A stretch of DNA of 64,000 nt from NCBI GenBank assembly GCA_014763615.1, contig JACXVB010000013.1:1-64000 (forward strand), read 5' to 3'. Below are positions 26,198-33,551 of this stretch, piece by piece. The notes beneath the pieces are model-generated. The model was not told where the DNA came from, ran no database searches, and worked only from the letters and a program-made list of their open reading frames with translations. Position 1 is the first letter of the stretch. Each line of letters starts with the position of its first letter. This stretch comes from Sphingobacteriales bacterium (lineage in GTDB: Bacteria > Bacteroidota > Bacteroidia > Sphingobacteriales > Sphingobacteriaceae). Both the position numbers and the translations under genes were made by a program.

Positions 26198-27196
26198 TTG
26201 CAGCCCAAAATTAAGATTATACTCAGTTCACTCGTTATCAGCATCCTTTTAATGTTGATGAAATTTGGTGCTTATTTTATCACTCAATCCAATGCCATCT
26301 TAACTGATGCTGCCGAAAGTATTGTCAATGTGGTAGCTAGTTCATTCGCATTTTATAGTATCTATTTATCTTCGCTTCCGCGAGATCAAAACCACCCTTA
26401 TGGACATGGTAAGGTAGAATTCTTCTCTGCTTTTGTGGAAGGTGTTTTAATTATGATGGCCGGAATCATCATCATCTTTAAAGCAGTTTATAATTTATTC
26501 TATCCTCAAGAAATTACAGATATCATCGAAGGTTCTTACATTATTGCCTTTACGGGTTTAATTAATGGTGCTTTAGGTTTTTATCTCATCCAAAAAAGTA
26601 AAAAGTTTAATTCACTTACTTTACAAGCAGATGGGAAACACTTGCTTACCGATATGGTGAGCAGTTTTGGCTTGGTAATTGGTTTGCTGCTCATTTTTAT
26701 TACTCAAATCTCTTGGTTGGATGCGGTAATTTCCATTTTAATAGCATTTTATATTATTTTTAATGGTTATCGCTTAACGCGAAAATCTGTTGGAGGTCTG
26801 ATGGATGAATCTGATGTTTCGGTGGTTAAGGAAATCATATCTTACCTAAATAAAAACAGAAAGTCAGAATGGATTGATATTCATAATCTTCGGATTCAGC
26901 GATATGGAGCCGAAATTCATATCGATTGCCATGTTACTTTACCTTATTATTTTGAGCTCACAAAAGTCCATCAACAAGTATTAGAGATAGAGCATGTCAT
27001 CAATAAAAATGTAACTGCGGATACTGAGTTTTTCATTCATGCAGATCCTTGTATTCCAGAATGTTGTCATTATTGTTCGATGCCGGATTGTAAAGTGAGA
27101 AAAGAACCGCAAACCAGAACTATCGAATGGAGTTTAGACAATGTGACCAAAAATCAAAAACATTTTGAAGAGGAGCTAAGCCATGGGAAACTTTAA
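26198..27196 (+). CDS. Cation diffusion facilitator transporter with Cys-rich tail
   Basis: A 332-residue CDF protein that would export divalent metal (Zn, Fe, Co or Mn) in exchange for protons. Six membrane helices lie between residues 6 and 190; metal-site residues are visible in ILTDAAESIV (helix 2) and GKHLLTDMVS (helix 5), with the HPYGHGKVEF loop between helices 2 and 3. The cytoplasmic domain (about 205-282) is followed by an unusual Cys/His cluster: C285, C289, C290, H291, C293 and C298. The start is TTG at 26198. It overlaps the NUDIX gene by 14 bases, heading a CDF-NUDIX-bioA-ferritin-like operon. Confidence 0.9.
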   Translation: MQPKIKIILSSLVISILLMLMKFGAYFITQSNAILTDAAESIVNVVASSFAFYSIYLSSLPRDQNHPYGHGKVEFFSAFVEGVLIMMAGIIIIFKAVYNLFYPQEITDIIEGSYIIAFTGLINGALGFYLIQKSKKFNSLTLQADGKHLLTDMVSSFGLVIGLLLIFITQISWLDAVISILIAFYIIFNGYRLTRKSVGGLMDESDVSVVKEIISYLNKNRKSEWIDIHNLRIQRYGAEIHIDCHVTLPYYFELTKVHQQVLEIEHVINKNVTADTEFFIHADPCIPECCHYCSMPDCKVRKEPQTRTIEWSLDNVTKNQKHFEEELSHGKL

Positions 27197-27629
27197 TGTT
27201 CGGGTATATGGTTTATTGATAAATGAGTATCAGGAAGTACTATTAAGTGATGAGGAAGAGTATGGTAAACGTTTTATTAAATTTCCTGGTGGAGGATTAG
27301 AATATGGAGAGGGTTTGATAGCGGGCTTAAAAAGAGAGTTTTTAGAAGAATGTGATCTAGCGGTTGAAATTATCCGCCATTTTTATACTACAGATTTTTT
27401 TGTGGAGTCTGTTTTTGGTGGTGGGCAGTTGATTGCTGTTTACTATATAGTGAAAGCAAAAGCGGACCTAAAAATAAAAATTAGCCATAAAGTTTATGAT
27501 TTTGAAGGTCAGGAAGGAAAAAGTAAGCAAAGTTTTCGTTGGGTGCCCATTCAGCAACTTCAAAAGGATACTGTTACTTTTCCTGTGGACCAATATGTAG
27601 TAGAACTATTGAAAGTAGAAAAATTATGA
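27183..27629 (+). CDS. NUDIX hydrolase
   Basis: A 148-residue single-domain NUDIX pyrophosphatase. The Nudix box is GGGLEYGEGLIAGLKREFLE followed by ECDL (about residues 36-59), with Cys replacing the usual Gly near the end of the motif. Substrate cannot be assigned. The start overlaps the CDF gene by 14 bases and the stop overlaps the bioA start in an ATGA arrangement, so translation is coupled across all three genes. A link to biotin metabolism is only positional. Confidence 0.9.
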   Translation: MGNFNVRVYGLLINEYQEVLLSDEEEYGKRFIKFPGGGLEYGEGLIAGLKREFLEECDLAVEIIRHFYTTDFFVESVFGGGQLIAVYYIVKAKADLKIKISHKVYDFEGQEGKSKQSFRWVPIQQLQKDTVTFPVDQYVVELLKVEKL

Positions 27630-28891
27630 AAGATTTAGTGAGTAGAGATTTGGACGCCATCTGGCATCCATACACACAAATGAAAACGGCAACTTTACCT
27701 ATTCCCATTGTAAAAGGCGAAGGTGTTTATTTATACAAAGAAAACGGAGAAAAACTAATAGACGCTATTTCTTCTTGGTGGGTAAATATTCATGGACACA
27801 GTCATCCTTATATCGCTCAAAAAGCTTTTGAGCAGTTGCAAACCTTAGAACACGTTATTTTTGCGGGTTTTACGCATCCGCAAGCGGTAAAGCTTGCTGA
27901 AAATTTGTTGAGCATCTTACCTAAAAATCAACAAAAAATATTCTTTTCTGATAATGGCTCCACAGCGGTAGAAGTTGCGCTGAAAATGTGTTTGCAATAT
28001 TGGTATAACAAAGGCGAGCAGCGTCAGAAGATTTTAGCTTTTAAAAACGCTTATCATGGCGATACCTTTGGAGCCATGGCAGTTTCAGGGAGAAGTGCTT
28101 GGACAGCGCCTTTTGATAATTTATTGTTTGATGTAGAGTTCATCGATTTACCAAGCGAGGAGAATCTTGAAAATCTAAAATCTAAAATCAGCAATCTAAA
28201 ATCAGATATGGCTTGCTTTATTTTTGAGCCGCTAATACAAGGTTCTGGTGGCATGTTGATGTACGAAGCCCAATATTTAGATGAATTGATGGCACATTGC
28301 CAACAAGAAAAGGTGTTGACCATTGCCGATGAAGTGATGACTGGTTTCGGTCGCACAGGGAAATTATTTGCCACAGACCACACCCAACACAAAGCGGATA
28401 TTATGTGCTTTTCTAAAGGTTTAACCGGCGGAACCATGGCTTTAGGTATCACTTCTTGTACCCAAGAAATCTATGATGCCTTTTTGTCTGATGATAAAAT
28501 GAAAACGCTATTTCACGGACATTCTTTTACTGCAAACCCGGTAGCTTGTGCGGTGGCCAATGCCAGTTTTGATATTTTAATGCAACCAGAAACCATCCAA
28601 AATATCCAAAGGATTGAGAAAAAACATCAAGCATTTAAAGCGGAGATTCAAGATCATCCAAAGCTAAAAGATGTGCGCCAAACCGGAACTATTATCGCTC
28701 TTGAATGGAACACAGATGGAACTTCTTATTTTCACAGCATCAGAGATACTTTATACCAATTCTTTTTAGATCAAGATTTAATTTTACGTCCGTTAGGAAA
28801 CATCATTTATATTATGCCTCCTTATTGTATCAGTAACGAGGATTTAGATTACATTTACACACAAATTAAGAAAGCCTTATCCCAGTTTTAA
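27626..28891 (+). CDS. bioA: Adenosylmethionine-8-amino-7-oxononanoate aminotransferase
   Basis: Biotin pathway enzyme that converts KAPA to DAPA, using S-adenosylmethionine as amino donor. I place the start at the ATG at 27626 (overlapping the NUDIX stop as ATGA), giving 421 residues that begin MKDLVSRDLDAIWHPYTQMK, the standard BioA N-terminus; an extension upstream would be a shadow of NUDIX. The PLP features are SDNGSTAVEVALKM, ADEVMTGFGRTG (catalytic Asp) and the Schiff-base Lys in CFSKGLTGG (K264). bioB lies far away at 56 kb; no bioD, bioF, bioC or bioH is in the window. It is followed after 2 bases by the ferritin-like gene. Confidence 0.95.
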   Translation: MKDLVSRDLDAIWHPYTQMKTATLPIPIVKGEGVYLYKENGEKLIDAISSWWVNIHGHSHPYIAQKAFEQLQTLEHVIFAGFTHPQAVKLAENLLSILPKNQQKIFFSDNGSTAVEVALKMCLQYWYNKGEQRQKILAFKNAYHGDTFGAMAVSGRSAWTAPFDNLLFDVEFIDLPSEENLENLKSKISNLKSDMACFIFEPLIQGSGGMLMYEAQYLDELMAHCQQEKVLTIADEVMTGFGRTGKLFATDHTQHKADIMCFSKGLTGGTMALGITSCTQEIYDAFLSDDKMKTLFHGHSFTANPVACAVANASFDILMQPETIQNIQRIEKKHQAFKAEIQDHPKLKDVRQTGTIIALEWNTDGTSYFHSIRDTLYQFFLDQDLILRPLGNIIYIMPPYCISNEDLDYIYTQIKKALSQF

Positions 28892-28893
28892 AT

Positions 28894-29517
28894 ATGGAAT
28901 TAAAAGATATTTTAGAGCAAATCGTAGCCGATCCAAATCAACATGCTAAATGGTTAAATACTTTATCTTTCATGGAAAATTCAGGTGCTAGAAAAATTTC
29001 AGCCTCAGAAGATAAAGAAAAGGTAAACTTGATTATTTTAAAACACGCCGCAGAAGAACATCGTCATGCTTATTATTTGAAAAAACAAATTGGAAAAATA
29101 GGTGAGGGGCTTTGCGAAAATTATGAAAATCAATATTTGTTAGCTCAGAAAGCCAGTAAGTATTATTTAAATAATTTGGATGTGCAGGTGTGTAAATACC
29201 TAAAGAAAGAACTCCAATTATCTGGTGCCGATTTACGTTTTGCGGCGTATCTTTTAGTAACCTACGCCATTGAAGTTAGAGCTGATGAATTATATCCTGT
29301 TTATCAAGCTATTTTAACTGAAACTGCTTCTAAAGTAATGGTAAAATCTATCATTTTAGAGGAAGAAGGCCATTTGGAAGAAATGATTCATCAGTTGAAA
29401 TTATTCTCGTCAAATTGGGAAATACATGCAGCAATAGCAGTAAATATAGAACACCAATTGTTTGAAAATTGGATGCAAAGCTTAGCGCAAGAATTAAATT
29501 TGGCCTTTATAGATTAA
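28894..29517 (+). CDS. Ferritin-like putative di-iron protein
   Basis: I do not recognise a named family. The 207-residue protein is predicted all-helical with the complete ligand pattern of a four-helix di-iron protein: E28 (helix A), E55xxH58 in HAAEEHRHAYYL (helix B), E127 (helix C) and E157xxH160 in LEEEGHLEEM (helix D). It has no signal peptide. It is not obviously ferritin, ribonucleotide reductase or MiaE. The start is 2 bases after the bioA stop, so it is the fourth gene of CDF-NUDIX-bioA-this. An oxygen-dependent enzyme is the most natural inference; a biotin role is suggested only by position. Its end overlaps the convergent beta-barrel gene by 11 bases. Confidence 0.7.
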   Translation: MELKDILEQIVADPNQHAKWLNTLSFMENSGARKISASEDKEKVNLIILKHAAEEHRHAYYLKKQIGKIGEGLCENYENQYLLAQKASKYYLNNLDVQVCKYLKKELQLSGADLRFAAYLLVTYAIEVRADELYPVYQAILTETASKVMVKSIILEEEGHLEEMIHQLKLFSSNWEIHAAIAVNIEHQLFENWMQSLAQELNLAFID

Positions 29518-30088
29518 TCAGCAAACCAGCTCTAAAAGTTAATCCATGCGGATTAATGTCTAAATTATTGAATGAGTTGTGAAAACCTTTAAAGCCAATG
29601 CTTAGAAGAGGTTCAATATATTTATTAAGCTTGTAGGAAAACCCAAAATCACCTTGAAGATAAATTCCTCCTTCTTTAATCTTTTCTCTTGAAGAAGGAG
29701 AGCCAATGAGCTCTCTTTCATAAGTCACAAAGCTGTAACCCACATCGGCAATTACAAAAGGAGAAAGTCTTTTTTGATTAAAGTGGTACCTGTAATCTAT
29801 AAAAACTGGAATAAAATTGAGATGGTAAAGATAATAGCCATTATCCCCATGAAAAGGCGCACAAGCATATTCTATACCCAAACCCAAAGACTTCTTTGCA
29901 GTTATATTCTTTGAAAATATCACGTTAAAGCCTTTAAATTTTGTGGAATGAGTGCTTTTTAATATTTGATACTCTGCAATAATATGATAGTGTTTAGATT
30001 TTGTGGAGTTTTCATTTTGAGTTAAAGATTGGGCACTAGCATAACTAAAAACGGAAATATAAAGGGTAAATAAGATGAATTTTCTCAT
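29507..30088 (-). CDS. Outer-membrane beta-barrel protein
   Basis: A 193-residue protein with a Sec signal peptide (MRKFILFTLYISVFSYASAQ). The mature part alternates amphipathic strands and ends in an aromatic/hydrophobic strand (LTFRAGLLINL), as in small 8-strand OmpX/OmpA-like barrels (porin family, beta-barrel type). Function unknown. It begins one base after the end of the LTA-synthase-like gene, so the two are one transcription unit. No peptidoglycan-binding domain is present. Confidence 0.75.
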   Translation of the reverse strand: MRKFILFTLYISVFSYASAQSLTQNENSTKSKHYHIIAEYQILKSTHSTKFKGFNVIFSKNITAKKSLGLGIEYACAPFHGDNGYYLYHLNFIPVFIDYRYHFNQKRLSPFVIADVGYSFVTYERELIGSPSSREKIKEGGIYLQGDFGFSYKLNKYIEPLLSIGFKGFHNSFNNLDINPHGLTFRAGLLINL

Positions 30089-30089
30089 T

Positions 30090-31967
30090 TTATAGTTTTA
30101 AATAATCTTGATAAACGCTTTGCATTAATGCTTTTGCATTTTGCAAAGCGCTTGATTTTTCTTTACCCTTGAGGTTTTTTGGCATTTGATAAAGAATATA
30201 ATTCCCAACAGGATCATAACTAATGGCTTTTTGAGCGTCAATAAACCCGAAACCATTATCCCAAGCATAAAAAGCAAAGCCTTTTACTGTTGGATTGAGT
30301 AGGTTTTTACTGTAATGAAAAGTAGTATCAGAGAGTTGCATTTGATTTAATAAAGTACTTGCAATATCCACTTGACAACCAATCTTATCATTACTTTTTC
30401 CACGATATTCCTCTTTTAAAGCGCCTCCTAAAAACAGTAAAGGAATATGATAGCGTTCAGGATCTTCGATATCATGTTTTTCTAAAGGTTCTCGATGTCC
30501 ATGATCTGCCACGATGATGAACAAAGTATTTTTATACCAAACTTGTTGTTTAGCATTTTCAAAATATTGATAAAGAGCCTGATCGCTAAAATAACTTGTA
30601 CTTCTAAATTTATTTGCAGTATTGTTATTTCCAAATATATAAGGCGTTTGTAAATCAAAAGGCTCATGGTTACTTAAAGTCATGACGGAATGAAAAAAAG
30701 GCTGTTTCTGTGTATTTAAAGTTGCCATACTTTGTTCAAAAGTCAAATCATCTGGATAACCCCAAGCAGATTTTTCGCCATTAATGGAAAAGTCGCTGCC
30801 ATCAATAATTTTATGGGTATGATGACTAATCAAGTATGCTCTGAAATTAGAAAAATCTAAATTTCCGCCATAAACAAAAGAACTATGATAACCTTGCTTA
30901 TTGAATTCTTGCATTAAACTAGGGAGCTTAAATTGCTTTTCATCTTCTTTAATTACACTTTTAATAGCTTGTGATGGGAAGCCGCTCAATACAGCTACAA
31001 TTCCTTTGTCTGTACGGTCTGATGCTGAATAGATGTGTTTAAATAAATAGCCTTCTTTAATTAGCTGGCTAAATTTTGGAGTAACGCCTGTCTCACCACC
31101 TAATTCTTTCACTAAATCTGCGGTAAAACTTTCCATCATAATGATCACCACATTAGGCCTTTTAGTTTTGAGGATAGAAAGGTTTTTAGCATCTGCGGAA
31201 GCATAAAAAAGAGAATCTTTGATTTCTTTTACTCTTTCTTGAGGAAAATACTGATACAAACTTTTATCATTTTTTTTATCCTCTAATATGCTTGATATCA
31301 AAAACCAATCGGTATTGATTGCTACTAAATTAAATTCATGCTTTTTACTGAAATAAACTTTGCTGGTATTCATTGGGGCAACTCCCCAACCACCTCTAAT
31401 CGCCAAAAAAGTAAATCCTAAAATTAAAATTGATGAACTCAGTTTTGAAAATATAGATTGTTTATAATCTATATTTTCTGATGTTTTGTTTAATATTTTA
31501 CGATAGGTAAAAATCCCAATTAAAATCAATAAACCAATACAAGTAAAACTAGCCAAAACAGGAGAAGAGGCACTAGAAGCAATCGCATCTGATGTACTAT
31601 TTAAAAAGAATTCAATAGCTCTATTATTCAATTTTGTTCCCCACTCTCTGTAAATATTAATATCTACCAAAGTAAAAAGTGCAGTGAATGAAATTAAGGT
31701 GTAGGTATAAATGGATAGAAACCTATTCGGGAATTTTAACTTAGGGAAAAGCCAAATGCTGATGTAAATCAAAAAAGGAATTGCACTGATATATCCCGCC
31801 ATTGAGGCATCCATGTGCAAGCCGTAAAGAAAGGTTTTTAAGGTTTCGTCAAAAGAAGAATCAAAAAAGGAGGGGGCGTACCAAATTTCAAATAATAGTC
31901 TGTTGATGAAGAAAAAGAAGATCCAAAACAGAAAATATTTGATAAAAAAAGATAGACTTTTAAACAT
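30090..31967 (-). CDS. LTA-synthase-family sulfatase-fold membrane enzyme
   Basis: A 625-residue protein with about five N-terminal membrane helices (residues 8-200) and a large extracytoplasmic alkaline-phosphatase-fold domain. The catalytic Thr is in IIMMESFTADL (metal ligand E279, nucleophile T282); further metal ligands lie in IVADHGHREPL near residue 490. Members transfer phosphoglycerol or phosphoethanolamine to glycolipids or glycans. In a Gram-negative this points to modification of periplasmic glycan or lipid A rather than lipoteichoic acid. It is followed by a small outer-membrane barrel gene. Confidence 0.87.
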   Translation of the reverse strand: MFKSLSFFIKYFLFWIFFFFINRLLFEIWYAPSFFDSSFDETLKTFLYGLHMDASMAGYISAIPFLIYISIWLFPKLKFPNRFLSIYTYTLISFTALFTLVDINIYREWGTKLNNRAIEFFLNSTSDAIASSASSPVLASFTCIGLLILIGIFTYRKILNKTSENIDYKQSIFSKLSSSILILGFTFLAIRGGWGVAPMNTSKVYFSKKHEFNLVAINTDWFLISSILEDKKNDKSLYQYFPQERVKEIKDSLFYASADAKNLSILKTKRPNVVIIMMESFTADLVKELGGETGVTPKFSQLIKEGYLFKHIYSASDRTDKGIVAVLSGFPSQAIKSVIKEDEKQFKLPSLMQEFNKQGYHSSFVYGGNLDFSNFRAYLISHHTHKIIDGSDFSINGEKSAWGYPDDLTFEQSMATLNTQKQPFFHSVMTLSNHEPFDLQTPYIFGNNNTANKFRSTSYFSDQALYQYFENAKQQVWYKNTLFIIVADHGHREPLEKHDIEDPERYHIPLLFLGGALKEEYRGKSNDKIGCQVDIASTLLNQMQLSDTTFHYSKNLLNPTVKGFAFYAWDNGFGFIDAQKAISYDPVGNYILYQMPKNLKGKEKSSALQNAKALMQSVYQDYLKL

Positions 31968-32024
31968 GGCGCAAATCTAAAAATTTGAAATCAGTTTAAA
32001 AGTCTATCCCAAAAAAGTGAAATT

Positions 32025-32708
32025 CTATTGACCGCCCATTTGAGCTATCAAATCTTCAAAAGTCATGGTTTCATAACCATCAGGAACAGTCATCGTAATT
32101 TCGGCCACTGGATCTGTTGAAATAGATTTTAAAGTTAATTTAGTTTTAACCCCTCTTGCATTATTTTCAAACTGTACTGGAACACCTTTTAGACCTTTCA
32201 ATGCCACTGAAACGCTATTTACTGGAACAGAAATATCATTTGTAGCCCAAACATCCATGCTATCACTAGAACCTTTATCGGTAAAAACATATTTGGTGCA
32301 GTTATAGCCAGAAATTTGCTTAGTTTCTGTGGTGGCTTTAATATCATAATCCTTATCTCCACCTTGCATTTCTCTCATTTTTTGAGATTGTTCACTATTC
32401 ATTTTAACAGCAATTTTCTTGTTTTGCATCGGAACATCGGTTAAACTCAAGGTTTCCTTAGAAGAATCATTGTAAATAACTTGGGTGGAAAACATGCCCA
32501 TATCCAATTTAAATTCGCTTAATTCACCTTTAAAAGCCACTTTATACTCTGTGGGGAGCATGGCTGCCATAGATTGTTGATTTGGAGGCAAATCATATTC
32601 AACAGCATAGGTAATGGTGCCCTCTTTAATCGCTTTTTGTGCTTTAGCAGCTACAGTAGATCCTAAACAAATGAATGCGATAAGACCTAGTTTTAAGTTT
32701 TTTAACAT
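32025..32708 (-). CDS. DUF4412-like secreted protein
   Basis: A 227-residue protein with a signal peptide (LKLGLIAFICLGSTVAAKAQ). The mature part is a beta-rich domain of the DUF4412/GLPGLI-like type that begins EGTITYAVEYDLP and contains ISGYNCTKYVFTDKG, then DVWATNDISVPV. These periplasmic or surface proteins resemble LolA-type hydrophobic-ligand folds; their role is unknown. It lies between the enoyl-CoA hydratase and LTA-synthase-like genes with gaps of 61 and 57 bases, so it may have its own promoter. Confidence 0.75.
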   Translation of the reverse strand: MLKNLKLGLIAFICLGSTVAAKAQKAIKEGTITYAVEYDLPPNQQSMAAMLPTEYKVAFKGELSEFKLDMGMFSTQVIYNDSSKETLSLTDVPMQNKKIAVKMNSEQSQKMREMQGGDKDYDIKATTETKQISGYNCTKYVFTDKGSSDSMDVWATNDISVPVNSVSVALKGLKGVPVQFENNARGVKTKLTLKSISTDPVAEITMTVPDGYETMTFEDLIAQMGGQ

Positions 32709-32769
32709 TTTTTTCTTTTTAGTTTGATATTTAGATAGTTTTTAAGCTCAAAAGTTACAGTAAAAATAG

Positions 32770-33540
32770 CTACCATTCAATTTTATTCTTATTTAAAAAA
32801 GCTGAAATACCATTTTTACAATCTTCTGTAGATCGGGCATGCGCATTCATTTCTGAGGCAAAGTCTAAGGCATCAGTTAAAGTTAAATCTTGCACATTAT
32901 TAAGCAATTGCTTGGTTAAAGCGATAGATTGTGCCGAAGTGCCTTTACAAAGTTTGGCGGCGAAAGCATTTACTTCAGCCTCAATTTTATCAGCTGTTGA
33001 TAAATAATTGATTAAACCGATATTTATGGCTTTTTCAGCACTGATTAAATCTCCACTAAAAAGTAACTCTTTGGCTTTGCCTTCTCCAATCCTTCTAATT
33101 AAAAAAATAGCTACTATAGCAGGAATAAAGCCGATTTTAACTTCAGTATATCCAAATTTGGCTTCGGGTACAGCAAAAATAAAATCACAAACAGAAGCTA
33201 AACCACAGCCACCAGCAATAGCATGTCCTTCTACTTGGGCAATCACAATTTTAGGTTGCTGGTAAATTTGATGGAAAAGTGTTTTTAATAAATCTGAATC
33301 TTTTAAGTTCTCTTCAAAAGAGTTAGACTGCAATTTTTTCAAATAATCTAAATCTGCGCCAGCACTAAAAACCTCACCTGCTGCTTTTAGCACAATTACT
33401 TTAACTTTTTCATCATGTTCTGCTTGCTCAAATGCTGCGATTAATTCTTTTACCAAATCAGAATTAAAAGCATTCCTTTTTTCGGCTCTGTTTAAAGTAA
33501 TTTTTGCAATTCTATTCTCTACCTGATAATCTACTAACAT
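32770..33540 (-). CDS. Enoyl-CoA hydratase/isomerase family protein
   Basis: A 256-residue crotonase-fold enzyme. Oxyanion-hole segments are FSAGADLDYL (about 62-71) and HAIAGGCGLASVCDF (about 104-118); the catalytic region is FGYTEVKIGFIPA. The best fit is the short-chain or methylglutaconyl-CoA hydratase group, but the exact substrate cannot be told from sequence. Its start is 11 bases after the comEC stop, so it is probably co-transcribed with comEC, an arrangement of no obvious functional meaning. Confidence 0.88.
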   Translation of the reverse strand: MLVDYQVENRIAKITLNRAEKRNAFNSDLVKELIAAFEQAEHDEKVKVIVLKAAGEVFSAGADLDYLKKLQSNSFEENLKDSDLLKTLFHQIYQQPKIVIAQVEGHAIAGGCGLASVCDFIFAVPEAKFGYTEVKIGFIPAIVAIFLIRRIGEGKAKELLFSGDLISAEKAINIGLINYLSTADKIEAEVNAFAAKLCKGTSAQSIALTKQLLNNVQDLTLTDALDFASEMNAHARSTEDCKNGISAFLNKNKIEW

Positions 33541-33551
33541 AGACGCTATAT

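Noticed and set aside
27539-27625. N-terminal extension of bioA
   Set aside because: It lies in another frame of NUDIX and does not resemble BioA; the ATG at 27626 with ATGA coupling is better.
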